DNA of 64,000 nucleotides from Sphagnum compactum (GCA_965153455.1 OZ234498.1:3224001-3288000); one strand, 5' to 3'. Positions 12,132 through 24,539 are shown, numbered from the stretch's first letter. Notes: generated by a model from the letters alone, not told the origin. Program-made: numbers and translations.

Positions 12132-12440
12132 GCAGTTGAGAAATGCTCAAATACCTTCTTCAAAGACCAAAAAAAAACTTTGATCCCTCCCCTCCGCCAT
12201 CCAAAAAAGAGAGGAGGAAAACCAAAAAAGAAAAAAAGAAAAAAGAAGAAGTTCAAAGTTCAGAAATCTCACTGAAGAAGTCGATTTTCCTTCGCATGAT
12301 CATCAACAAAATCCAGCACCGATCACCATCATCATCATCATCAACTACGACAACAACAAAGGATCGTTATGACATACCTCCGTGACTCTTCTGATGACCG
12401 CATTTAGGGGCATTTAGGGTTAAGGGTTTCCCTTTGGGGT
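12132..12440 (-). promoter_or_regulatory. probable leader/promoter of the PPR gene
   Basis: Upstream of the proposed start on the minus strand. It contains an A-rich/GA-rich tract (12190-12250), (CAT)n and (CAA)n runs around 12325-12360, and no clear TATA box. The call rests only on position. Confidence 0.3.
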
Positions 12441-12710
12441 TCGGGGTCCCTAAACCCTAACCCTAAAATCCCATAACGGGGTTTTACCTGAACCCTAGAG
12501 GCCCATAATGGTCATAAAAGAGTCCCATGTTCCCAGACCAGGACTAAATGAGATGCTTGGATTCTGTACAAGAGAGCGAGCTAGGGCCAATTCTGACCCT
12601 TAGAAGTGCCCTTAAGGCCGACCTTAAGGGGGCCTTGCCAATGGACTTGCTATGAGCCACAATTGAAAGCATGAGGCAAACCTTACCAACCCTAAACCCT
12701 AAACCCTAAA
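12395..12710. repeat. cluster of degenerate CCCTAA/TTAGGG telomere-like motifs
   Basis: GGGGCATTTAGGG repeats (12406-12422), then CCCTAAACCCTAACCCTAAAA (about 12450-12470) and three CCCTAAA units (12689-12710) lie within 300 bases. This looks like a degenerate interstitial telomeric cluster. Confidence 0.6.
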
Positions 12711-12736
12711 CATCATGTAGATGATGAGGTTTAAGA

Positions 12737-12762
12737 AGGAAGGAAGGAAGGAAGGAAGGAAT
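12737..12762. repeat. (GGAA)n microsatellite
   Basis: About six tandem AAGG units. Confidence 0.85.
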
Positions 12763-15700
12763 GAGAGGGTTCTTATGTGTGTACTTTCTTAAGAGTGGAA
12801 GGGATATGTCATTAGATATATAAGGTGCTCTCCACATACAATAGGAAATTTCTATGGGGTTTTGTGTGTAGGGTAAGTATTAAGAATGCGGTTGTTTGTT
12901 GTTCCAAAATACATTCAAAGTGCAACCAAATTGGGTTGTGGGAATGAAGGTTTGAAAGAGATGAGAGTTGTTAAGACTTTGAATTCTTTGAACTATCTAT
13001 CCCCTCCTTCAAGTTCCTTACTTCACATAAAAAGACGAAAAGGATTTTGCTTGTAAACTAGATGGTTGTGATGTGGTTTGAGAGGAGAGGAAGGGCCTTT
13101 ACACATGAAGGGTCTTCGAAACGAAAAACCTTACATGTAAGGTGCGTTCCTTTATTAACACATATTTTTATTAAATGTATTGTTTTGTTTTCTATTTCAT
13201 CAACTTATTCATCAATATAGGAAATAATAGCTCAAAGTTTTAAAAGCTCACAAATAGAAAAAATTAATTGTCAAAATAATCACTACTAAGTTAGCACACA
13301 AGTGAGTATCATGGATTAGGTTAGTGTTAGTTTGAAAGTTTCACAATTTTTTTTTAAAATGTCGCCAAAATAAATCACCACTCAACACCCAAGCATAGTA
13401 TCATGGATTAGGTCAATGATTTTAAAGAATTTTTTTTTTAAAGGAGGTTTGAATCATTGTGATTACATGATTATTATTAATTTTGTCAAAATTAATTGGA
13501 TAATATGATTCCTGCAATGAAACACTTCCAAGAAAAATGCTTGTATTTTTAATTATTACATACACATGGAATAATAAATTCATTATGTCTAAATCATTTT
13601 TTTAGAGGGAAAAATGTGTAACAAAATCAAAAGGAAGTATCAATATTTGTGTTAAACGTTGCTAACATAGTTTCTAGCATTTTTGTTGATTTAAAAAAAA
13701 ATTATTACAAATTTTATTTTTTAATTATTATTTATGTATGTTTGATTGATAATGTGAGAGGTTTAACTATAGACCATGTTAAACAAGTTATAAACAACAC
13801 GGTAAACAAAACTTAAACAACAAAACCAGTTTTAAACAAAATACATGACAATAGACTCAAAAACTTATTACACCTTTGACTCCAATAACCTCTAATGGCC
13901 AAAGTAATTTATTGAATATGATCCTAAAACTTATCACATATTTTGCATTTAACTAGCAATGATCCATATGAACACATACACAAGATTATACTAAGTTGAC
14001 TATTGTTAGCCAATCCCACTAAAATGAATAATAAATCAAGGTCTTGACTAAATGATGGCCAATTTTAGATAATTGAATCATTGTGTTCACCAATACATTG
14101 TCCAATTCTAAGTAGTTGGAGTAAGGTGTAAACCAATGTTGGTTAATTCTAAATAACTTGATTGGAAGGGTTTTTAATGAAAATTAAATCCAAGTGTTAA
14201 ACAAGTGTTGGCAAGTTCTAAGAAACTAGACTTGTAGGACCAACCTCTTCTTGTAAATTATCACCAATGTTGTGTGTAAATGTAAATAGTTATTTCACAT
14301 ACCAAAGTTTTTATATTTACACTTATATTTCGTGTCACGTATATTTTTGGACTTATTTTTACATGATGCCTTGTGAAAAACTGGGGTGTAAATTGGGGTG
14401 TGATATTTTCATTTGTATATTTTCAATGACCTCAACCAATGCAATACCCTAATTATGTTACAAACTTTTTGTTTGGCAATAGAATGAACAAACGCATGTG
14501 CTTGCCCTATGACCCAACCCATTTTCACTTGTGTTTTAAGTTTTTTTTTTGTTGAATCATCTCCATAGTTATCATCTTCTTGTAACTATAGCAATGGAGT
14601 TTCATCACTTCACACACACACACACTTTTAGTAAAAATTATCTCCTCCCCTACTTGTGTAGTGGTCAAGTTATGGCCATAAACATTTTGTTGTTGTTGCA
14701 ATTATAAGGAGCCAAGTTCCTTGTGCTAGCAACTTGGTCATGTTTTCTTTGTTGTCGCTAGGATCCCACACTCTTCACAATAATTGTTTTGTTTATTTTG
14801 TGTTTGTTTATCCATCGTCATTTATTGTGTTATTATTGTGAGGAGCTTGATGAATGAATGTTATTTTTATTTTTATCGCTTTTGATGGTGATCCATCATG
14901 CATCACAAATCACATGTCAATGTCAATCACATTGCTACAAGGAACAAGCTCCTCACAACAAGTGATTTTCCTTCCCCCCCATTTGGGCATTTGTTGTGCT
15001 AATCAAACTATTGCAAGGGAATTTTGATGGTCTTTTTTTTTGCTAGTCCTTAAGAGTTGGTTATCAATTTGGTTCTACTACCACAAAAAGCCAAAATTCT
15101 TCATGTTGGCATTTTTTGCGTTGGTCATCAAGTTGGTTGTTTCGCCACAAAGAACTAAAGGTTGTCATGACAAAAAAAAAATCTTTTTTTAATCTTTGTA
15201 AGTCTTTGGAGGTGAAATATCTCATTATTTTTTCTTTGATGTACTTTGTTCGAATACAACATAATCACACATTATCAAAAGTTGTGAGGTTTTATCCCAT
15301 AAATCATTAATTTCACACTTGACATTTGACTTGTATTTTTCAAGGAAATACTCTTTCATAAATAAAGTTTAAGCTTTAATTGGGCTTAGATTTGAGCCAT
15401 GGTCATGGTTGTTGATATTTAAGATTTTCATAATATCTTTCACTTTCCTCTTTGTTGTAAACCCATTCAAATAACTTGATTGCAATTGTCATGGATTAAT
15501 CACTTCCATTTGCATTTATGTAACAAGCATCACTTAATCTTGAAATACAATTGTAATTTAGAAAACTAGTTCCACCAACTCCACTAGGAGTTGCAACTCA
15601 AAAGGTAAAAACATCAACTACACTTGCACTTATAATTGAAGAGCAAATGCCATTAGCTACACTTATAGCACTTGCAAGTGTTTCTAATTAGAAGTGAAAT

Positions 15701-16747
15701 CATTAGTTTTAACTATTGTTATGAAACAATCACAAATGTAATTGTAAATGAGATTATTCAAATTGTTCTTTGGCCTACCAATACTAATATATTTTGTTCA
15801 AAACACCTTAACTTTATCTCTTATACTTAAACATAATTTGTAACGTCCTTTTCACATTGAGAGGAAAAATGATTTTTTTCCAAGTTTGTTTTTTGCAATA
15901 CCTTCATGAACAGAATATATATATTTTTCATGTTGGAGTGCATTGAATTGGAATTTATGAATGCAATACTTACATAGATATTTTATGTAGGATCACTTCC
16001 CCTTCCTCTCCATGTAAAAGGAGGTGAGAGTTTTTTTGTCATGGGTTACTCATGCAATATGGTATATGTTTTGGGGTCAAGTTAGTAAAGTCAAGGTTCT
16101 TTGAAGAGTGATTTGTGTGTTTTTTTATAGAACTAATTGTTGGGACTACAATTTGAACCTATTGATTCAATTTTTAAGGATTCTTCTTATGAGGCTTCCA
16201 AATATTTTGCAAGTAATCAACCCCTAATGCCTCCTTTGTCATAATAAAACAAAACATGGCTTTGGTTATTATGGGGACCATGTATTGCTGCAAAATGAAT
16301 ATGTACAAAATGCCTTATGTAATAATGACTATTTTGATGCCATTTTCAAAAGACACACAATCTTCAAATGGGAAATGGCCTATCAACCCCTTACATGTGT
16401 AAGCAGCCCAAGGCATCAATACCACCAAGCCATGAATGCTCACATCTTGAACAAGGCTTACTTAGTCCAAAAGTGAAATGAATAAAAAAGATTTTGATCA
16501 TCCCAAAAAGACAATAACAACATGTGCAATACCATGAATAAAAAATAATACATGATGCCCAATAAGTTTTTAAAAAAATTAAGTGCATGTTTGTGAAGTT
16601 TAATGTCTCAAATTATACTATATTAATCATTTTTTTAAAATCAAATCGTGGTAGCACAAAATAATAGTTTGTCACAAATGTAATATGCATCCAATTGATG
16701 AACCACCAATTGTTCACCCATCACCATGCTAAAAAAAAGTCTAAAAC
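12763..16747. other. AT-rich intergenic DNA without recognisable gene
   Basis: Short frames only, no domain signatures and no splice-consistent exons. Minor features are short (CA)n near 14614-14626 and repeated GTATCATGGATTAGGT boxes near 13306 and 13398. Probably old transposon debris. Confidence 0.6.
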
Positions 16748-17139
16748 CACTACGCAAAAACATGGAAAATATGATTACATAAGCGACTAATGTTGTAGTC
16801 TTAAACCACATATATGATCAGCCATGACTACGTGATTACTAATCCATATGGCCCTGTGGTATTTACCATTAGTCACAAAAAATGGCGTAGTCATAAGTGT
16901 CATTTGCAACTATGTCCTCCATGACTACATGACATCTTCAATGGCCAGATTTTTATCATAAAATGTAATTCTAATTTATTTTGATTAATGTCATGTTGCC
17001 ATGTGGTAGCCTAAAATGAATTCAAAAATTTATTAACCATTTATGAGTGGACACGTGGTAATCTAAACTAATGAAATTATTGTTCTTACCCAATTATATG
17101 ATGCCATGTGGTATTCAACTTTTAATTAAATAATAACAT

Positions 17140-17600
17140 TTGGGACTTAGCCTAGGCCACCTACTAGGCTAAGAGCCCTATGTTAGGCACCCTAGGCTAC
17201 GCAACCTAACCTAGGTTTAAAAACAACCTAGACCATATGTTAACCTAGGTTATATGTTAACCACCTAACCTTCCTCCTAAGCAGGCTACCGCACTAATAC
17301 TCCCTTAGGAACCTAGGAAGCACATAGGATGAAGGTTATAGGATTTGAACCCCTCACCTCCACTTTGAAGGGCAAAGTCCTTTGCCATTACACCACTACA
17401 TTCTTTATGTAACAAGTGAAGGTAACACAAAGATATAAAGAATATTTTTTTCTAGCCTAGATTAACCTATGCCTCCTTAGGCTAACCTAGGCCACCTAAC
17501 AATCTAGCCTAGGCCTCCACATGCTATTTTAAATAAATCTAGGTCTTCCTAGGCTAAACCTAGGCAACCTAATCTACCTTGGGGCTACTTAAACTAAACT
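17140..17600. repeat. CCTAGG-rich degenerate repeat
   Basis: Dense CTAGGC/CCTAGG/CTAACC words with no strict period, interrupted by the tRNA-like segment. The same vocabulary recurs at 45790-46330 and 58670-58810, which suggests a dispersed family. Confidence 0.7.
17328..17405 (-). mobile_element. tRNA-derived SINE-like segment (RNA polymerase III promoter boxes)
   Basis: On the minus strand a good A-box-like stretch (GTAGTGGTGTAATGGC) is followed, at tRNA spacing, by a perfect B box (GGTTCAAATCC, at 17351-17341 on the plus coordinates). Between them is an anticodon-arm-like CTTTGCCCTTCAAAG segment. The acceptor stem does not pair well and no mature tRNA fold is convincing, so a SINE head or decayed tRNA gene is more likely than a working tRNA. 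Confidence 0.5.
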
Positions 17601-19560
17601 AGGCTATTTAAGTTTAACTTAAATTAAGTTAGACTAAACTTTGGCAGTACTAAATTATATTTGGCTAAATTAGGTTATATTAAGCTATAATAAGTTAAAT
17701 TTGCAAAAGTAGGTTATTTAGGTTAAACTTAATTATACTTGACTATACTTGGATATATTATGTTAAACTTGATTATACTAAACTAAACTTGGCTATACTA
17801 AACTATATTTGGCTAAACTAAGCTATATTAAATTAAATTTGACAAAAGTAAGTTATTTCGATTAAACTTGGCTATACTTGATTATATTTTGTTAAACTAG
17901 GTTATACTTGGTTATATTTGGCTAAACCTGGCTATATTAAACTATATTTGGCTAAACTAAATAATATTAAGTTAAACTTGGCAAAAATAGGTTATTTAAA
18001 TCAAACTTAGCTATACTTGCCTATATTATGTTAAACTTGGTTACATTAAACTAAATTTGGGTAAAATAGGCTAAACTATGTTAAACTTTGGCAAAAGTAG
18101 GGTATTTAGGTTAAATTTGGCTTAACTCCATTATATTTGGCTATACTGGAATATATTAGGTTAAATTTGGCTATACTAAACTATACTTGGTTAAACTAGG
18201 TGATATTAGGCTAAATTTGGCAAAATTAGGCTTTATTTGGCTATATTAAGTTAAACTTGGTTATATTAAATTATATTTGGTTAAACTAAGCTATATTATG
18301 CTTAATGTGGCAAAAGTAGGTTATTTAGGTTAAACTTGGCTAAATTCAGCTATACTTGGCTATACTTGACTTTATTAAGTTAAATTTGTTTACATTAAAC
18401 TATACTAGGTTATACTAGGTTAAACTTGGCAAAATTATGTTATTTAGGTCAAACTTGGCTATACTAAATCATATTTGGTTAAAGTGGGTTATATTAGGCT
18501 AAATTTAACTATATTAAATTATACATGATTAAAGTAAGTTATATTATGTTAAACTTGACAAAAGTAGGTCATTTATGTAAGATTTGGCTAAACCCAGATA
18601 AACTAGGTTATACTTGGCTATAGTAAATTATATTTGGCTAAACTAGGCTATATTAAGTTAAACGTGGTAAAAATAAGGTATCTAGGTTAAATTTGGTTAA
18701 ACAAAATTATAATTGGTTATACTTGGCTACATTAATTTAAATTATACCAAACTAACCTATAATTTGTTAAATTGGGTTATACTAAGGTAAACTTGGCAAA
18801 AGTAGGTTATTAGGTTAAATCAAGCATTTAGTTATACTTGGCTAAATTAGGCTATATTAAACTAAATTTGGCTAAAATAGGTTATTTATGGCAAACTTAG
18901 TTATGCTAAGTTAAACTTGGCAAAAGTAATTTATTTAGGTTAAAATCGGTTAAACTAAGCTATATTTGACGGTATTTGGTTACATAAGACTAAACTCGAC
19001 TAAAATATGTTATTTAAAATAAAGTTGGCTATGTTACATCAACTTTGGCAAAAGTAGTTTATTTAGGTTAAACTTGGTTATACTAGGTTATACTTGGATA
19101 AACTAGACTATACTAAGCTATATTAAGCTATACTAGGTGAAACTTGGCAAAAATACTTGTTATTTATCTTAAACTCGGTTATGATAAGCTAAATTTCGCA
19201 AAAGTAGGTTATTTAGGTTAAATTTGACTAAAATAGGTTATTTGGGTTAAACTTGGTTATACTAGACTAAACTTGGCAGAGCCTGATTAAACTTGGTTAA
19301 ATTTGGTTATGCTTGGCTAAATTAGGTTATTTGAAATAAATTGGATTAAACTTGGAAAATTTTGATAAAATAAGATATTAAAGAAAATTTTGAAAAATTA
19401 AATTATTTAAACAAAACTTGGTAAAATTTGCATATTTGAACTAAAGTAGTCAAAACTTGGTTAAATTTGGTTACTTCAAGATATTTAGGCTAAACTATGT
19501 TAATTCAATCTATTTCAGTTAAATTTGGTTGGATTGGATTACCTAAAAACAATTAGGGCA
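17600..19560. repeat. ~10-bp degenerate tandem repeat block (TTGGCTAAAC / TAGGTTATAT words)
   Basis: Nearly 2 kb reads as strings of decamers such as TTGGCTATAC, TTGGCTAAAC, TAGGTTATAT, TAAGTTAAAC and TTGGCAAAAG. A longer phrase, GCAAAAGTAGGTTATTTAGG, recurs every 100-200 bases. The decamer phase is kept over long stretches although individual letters vary. The block fills the CACTA-like element. No coding potential. Confidence 0.85.
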
Positions 19561-19913
19561 AGATTAAGTTATTTGTTAAATAAAGTTAAACAAATATACA
19601 TAGACTAAATGAAGCTACTTAAACTAAACTTATAAAGTAAAGTTAATGGAAGTTAATCTTAGAAGTTAAATTGAGAACATTAAACCCAAAGGTTTAAATT
19701 CAATCAAATAAAATCTAGAGGTTAAAGTAGGTATATTCAACATGTTTATTAATTGTGTAATCATAATTTATAGTCATATAATTACATAAATCGTATTTAT
19801 AGTCATGTAATCAAAATAATGATAACAACTAAAATCCAAATATGACTACATGACTATACTTGGATAGTAGTCACAAGCTGTCCTAATCATGATAACCATG
19901 TTTTAGCGTAATG

Positions 19914-22065
19914 AATTACAACTATTTGCCATATCATGCATGGCAATGAGGATGATGAAGTTAACACTAAAAACAAATTTACCTATGTAATCATAGTAAC
20001 ATGTATTTGACTTTATTAAGCATTCTAATTACTTAATTTTGGGAATTTTTTGGCTCCCATATTTCCATACATCTAATATTGTGACAATTATCCAATTTTT
20101 TATTTTTTGATGTGGACTCAAGCTTTGTACATTACATGTGTGTCATATGGGATCAATAATGAAGAAAATACAAAAGACCCTTCAAATAACACAAATGATG
20201 TTACAAATTATTCATTCATCCATAAATGATTACAATTTGAAAGAAATGAAAGTACTACACTCTCAAATACCATCGCAAATTATGGCCTAGAGAATTATAA
20301 CAATAATAAACACCCCATTCTCCCATTCAAAATCATGTTTTACACAAATATGAATGTATTGCATTTCTTAATACAAATGGTGATAATGATTCGCATAAAA
20401 ATGGAGGGTATTGCATTAACCACTATCATTCACAATAAAAGTTTATAGAAGATTGAAGAGCATTGCATCACCAATTGTAATTCACAATGAAAATTTGTAA
20501 AAAATGGAAGCAATGCAATCTTTTGCTATCATTCACAATGAGGATTTTTAAAAAGATGGAAGTATATCAAACTCCCGCTATTTTTAACAATTATGGTTTG
20601 GTAAAACATGGAAAGCATATTCTATCAACATTCAAGATTATGATTTCAAAAAAAAATTAGTATATCGAAAATATTGCAAAATATGTCACGTTTGAGTTAA
20701 GGTACCTTTTGACACCTTTGGACAATATATGAAGTACACCAAATGCAAACATTACACTAGTCCTATTGTGCAATACCTTCATTTCAGTAACTCCCCATAT
20801 TGTCAAATTGAAATCATAAGCTACTTCAATTCAAATATGACAAATATTTTGCCATACCTTCATTTTGTTATAAATTAAAATCAAATTTTAAATGTTTATA
20901 GTTTAATGTTAAATGTGCATTACTTCTAATCATTGCCACTATAGTTTTAGGAATGATTTTTACCTAGTCACATTTAAACCAAACATTTGTTTGTGATATA
21001 AAATGATCATGTTGAAATCACACATTACAAATTGATAATGTGACCCTTTTAGGGTATTAAAAAATATATCAAGTAATGAATAATGATCACACTATTGACA
21101 TCATGGAAACATGTCCCAATTTTGGAAGCAGCAATCCTTCACATGGCACTCAACTGCATAAAAAAAATTATTTTATTTTAAAAGTGCATCAAGGGTATGA
21201 AAGTATGATAATTCATGATGAATTTACATTTGCATGAAGTATCTAAGAAGAAATTAATGCTCAATGTGTTGAAACATTAAAAATTCAATTTTCATTAATT
21301 TCACACATACAAATTATGATACCTAATTTATTATAAATTTCATCCACACATTGGTTCTAGATTTATTGCAAGCTTTTCAAACTCGCCTCCAAGCTCTCCA
21401 AGTGCTTGAAAAATAAAAACTTAAAATATTTTAAAAATCATGGCCTCAAAGTGAAATTCAATGAGAATATGGTACTAGGAAAAAATGTGGTGAACAAGTG
21501 AATGGACAAGGCATTAATGTCCAATAATTAATGAATAGGAGCTAGTCCCTAGTCCAAAAGGATATTATTTAAAAACAAATTACACCTTATAACTATACTT
21601 TATTTTTGAAACAACAAAAACTCACACAAGTAATTTTCATGCTCTCACTTTGGGTTTAAATTTTTTAGGAGGTGAACATGAAGCACTCTGGCTCTCTTTT
21701 ACATTTTAAACTATTTTACTTAACTCTCATTTTGGGTTTTTTTTTAATTTCTAGGAGGCATATTTTTGTGCTTTATAATTATTTATTAATAAAGTAAGGC
21801 ATTGCTCAAACATTGCAACCTTTGATGCAAAATGTGTTTTTATTGGTGTTGTTAGCTTCACATAAATTAAAATCCAACCATGCACACCTCCACTCTTTGA
21901 CCCTTTTCCCTAGATGGGACACAATAATAAAGCAAGGCCCCACATTAATGTAAGTTCGACCAACTTACAATTGCTTACAACTTGTTGTACAAAATTATTA
22001 AAAAAATTCATGTGCTTGATTTTTTTGGTGAAATGATCTAAGTTTGAATGTTGCATGTGTAAATT
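19914..22065. other. AT-rich spacer with a degenerate ~62-bp array
   Basis: No gene recognised. Between about 20320 and 20660 a phrase containing ATTGCATxxxxxxxTATCATTCACAATGA recurs at a spacing near 62 bases, strongly diverged. The rest is AT-rich unique sequence. Confidence 0.5.
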
Positions 22066-22640
22066 TCACATTAAGTAATTTAAAATCAGTTGAAACCTTA
22101 TCATCATTAATAACATATTGTGCATCTTTGATTCATTTGCATGCCCAAAACATGACTCATCATAAGGCACAAACATGTTCAATGCTTCACATGTAATGAC
22201 AAATTTCAAGGCCATTGTCATAGTTCTTAGATTTGTTCTTTGGTCTTTCACAAAACATAAAATCTTAGGGGTGAATTTGAATGATTCAAGTAATGGTTTC
22301 AATTAATGTTTTACCCAAACCGACCCCATGATTATATGACAATGTTCCCATTATGAAATAAGAAAATTAATGACAATAGCAAAAGTTTCATGTGACCTTT
22401 TAATCATCCACAAATCAAAAGTAACTATAACCATTAATGTGTCATTAAGAAAAGGCTTCATGTACATTTTCAAACATTGTTCACCATAAATGAAAAGATC
22501 TTTTCAAAAAATGCTCTTTGAAAAATGAAGGTAAATATTGAATCAAGTTGTAATGTTAGTCAACACATCCACAAATCTTCACAAATGCTTAAAAGGAGAT
22601 ACTCTTTAAACAAGAAAAAACATCAAATCTTTGAAAAAAA
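22066..22640 (-). pseudogene. decayed hAT-like transposase fragment
   Basis: The minus strand reads ILCFVKDQRTNLRTMTMALK, then CEALNMFVPYDESCFGHA and NESKMHN. This matches the (D)xxxNL...CEAL...CFGHA...KC block of BED-hAT transposases known from plants, around the first catalytic aspartate of the RNase H-like fold. Upstream, beyond a stop, HIIMGSVWVKH continues the same domain. The tail of the protein is absent and frames are broken. It shares this block with the better-preserved copy at 28915-30115. Confidence 0.6.
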
Positions 22641-23070
22641 AACCTTTATAAAGTTCATCTTATTTCTTGTAAAGATGAAGGCTTCCAAAGAATGCATAAA
22701 TTGAACATGGTGCCATTTTTTAAACATCTTTTAAAAAGTAACAATACCTTCCCATCGTCATTTTGATGTTGTGAAGAACCTAATGCCTTCACTTTTAAAA
22801 CCTTGTGCTTGAAATATATATACATAAAAGAACCAAATGTTTTGCCCTCCACATGTTGCTTCATTGAATTTTCTCATACTTTGTGGATGAATTTGTCTCA
22901 TACTTTGTGGATGAATTTGTCTCATACTTTTTGTTGTATGCACAAATGCCTTTCTTTCCTTTCGTTTTCTTTCCAATCTAATTAGGAAAGACAACTTGAA
23001 AAAAACAAATAAAACAATGTGTTTGTTGCACATTTTCACCACTTGGGCTACACCATTATTCACAACAAAA
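22641..23070. other. spacer with a short duplicated segment
   Basis: A 27-base unit (ATACTTTGTGGATGAATTTG...) is repeated in tandem at about 22876-22931, with a third partial copy. A minus-strand open frame spans it but has no recognisable domain. It may be the upstream part of the hAT remnant. Confidence 0.4.
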
Positions 23071-24340
23071 AAAACACTTGAGGTCAGGACTTATAATTTT
23101 GCTTGTTTATTCAAAGCAAGCAAAATTAATTTTTTTTTTGCAAATCAAGATTCTTGAATGGCAAAGGTTTTAGTGCCTATATTAATTCTTTGTGGATGAA
23201 AATGCCTAAGTGCTTTTCAATGTAGAATCACTTAATGGAAAGGAGGTAGGCAAAAAAAAATCATTCAAAAATTGAGGTTATTTTTCTACTTTGGCAATGG
23301 GCTTAAAATGTCTAAATCCAATAACCCTTGTTCGCTCGTCATAGCCCTAAACACAAAATCAAAATATGAATTGTGAAATTTTGCTTTCACATCCATTGTT
23401 GTAAAGTATACCACTTATAAACAAAAATCAAATTCTTGTTCATTGTGTGAAGAGAGAACACAAAAAGGAATTGGACTCATACGCATTTGTAAGTGGGATC
23501 ATGGTCATTTTCCACACAATTAAAAATTTATGACAAATTAGGGGTATTGCACCATGAAATATTAAGTAAATTAGGGGTATTATGCAAGGACTTTTGCACT
23601 TGCCCACTATCCGTGGAGATTATGGTTTGCGAAAAAAATGAAGGTTTCGCATTTTTCATTGGCAATTGTGGGTTTTTAAAACAAAGCATGATGACAATCG
23701 AGAGCTTGTTTTTTGGAACAAATCACTATAGAAGCTTGTAGCAATTCTACAAGTTGCAAAATGACCATAACACTTCTACATAAACATGCAAAACTTGCTG
23801 ATGACGACAAGAGGGAACTTCACCCTAAATTCTCTTTTGCAAAACCAAAATACAAAAAAAGTTACAAAACAATCACAAGAAAGGGGAGTGCAACGTGACA
23901 AAAAAGAGAAAAGAATAAATAGTAAGCAACTCACTTGAAATAAGTCGTTAGAGTTCTCAATAACTCAGCAACACAAAACAAAATGCCCTTGCAAACACCT
24001 TTAGACAAAGGGAAGCAACATAGAAGAGCTCACAAGACCACAATGAAAAAAACTTTGCAAAATATCATTCTTCCAAACCTTGCCTTTTCTTTCATTCTAC
24101 GTATCTCGCATTTCATCATCATCACTAACAATTGCCCCTTTACCTTTCCTCTTTCTTCTTTTCTTTCTTCTTTGTTGAACCAACTCCAATTCTCCAACCA
24201 TTGTCTTCAATCTTCAACCCTAGGAAAAAAGATGAAGAATAATGAAATTAGATACTCCGAATGTTATTATTGTGTGTTGTGTTCATTTATTGTTTATACA
24301 AGTTTCTACAATTTTAAACAATGTCGAAGATCATATAAGT
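23071..24340. other. AT-rich spacer, no gene recognised
   Basis: Short frames only. A duplicated phrase AAATTAGGGGTATT occurs near 23536 and 23569. Nothing else supports a gene. Confidence 0.5.
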
Positions 24341-24359
24341 GTACTTAGTTTGGCAGCTT

Positions 24360-24524
24360 AGTCTGCCAGAGTGTGAGGAAGGTTCAGAGTTACTCCATGA
24401 ACCTAGTGACCCAAATGTCGGGGTGGTGGTTTGGACAATGAAGATACACAATAGGTCTGATGGACACCAGACTTTATCTCCGCACACTGCCACCATTGAT
24501 GAGGTAATCGCAGTAGACACTTAG
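24360..24524 (+). CDS. possible isolated 3'-terminal exon, function unknown
   Basis: Follows CAG acceptor-like sites at about 24353 and 24369. It reads LPECEEGSELLHEPSDPNVG, VVVWTMKIHNRSDGHQ and ends IDEVIAVDT with a stop at 24524. The composition is far more protein-like than the surrounding AT-rich DNA, but I see no partner exons and recognise no family. It could be a pseudo-exon, or the end of a gene with distant exons, convergent with the PP2C gene. Confidence 0.28.
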   Translation, partial: SLPECEEGSELLHEPSDPNVGVVVWTMKIHNRSDGHQTLSPHTATIDEVIAVDT

Positions 24525-24539
24525 TGCTATCCTGAAGTT

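Larger units (their letters stand above)
16748..19913. mobile_element. CACTA-like non-autonomous transposon
   Basis: The ends form an 18-bp terminal inverted repeat with 16 matches: CACTACGCAAAAACATGG at 16748-16765, and CATTACGCTAAAACATGG as the reverse complement of 19896-19913. Flanking triplets AAC (left) and AAT (right) could be a decayed 3-bp target duplication, the size CACTA elements make. Subterminal regions carry the short motif ATGACTAC in both orientations (16824, 16887 inverted, 16921, 19842, plus TAGTCAT variants near 19768 and 19797). This is the subterminal repeat arrangement expected for CACTA transposase binding. No transposase frame is present. The interior is a CCTAGG-rich block and a long ~10-bp degenerate repeat. 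Superfamily knowledge supports the class; the exact boundaries are inference. Confidence 0.68.

Noticed and set aside
17328-17405. Functional tRNA gene on the minus strand
   Set aside because: The A and B boxes are good, but the acceptor stem and anticodon arm do not fold properly; annotated as SINE-like instead.
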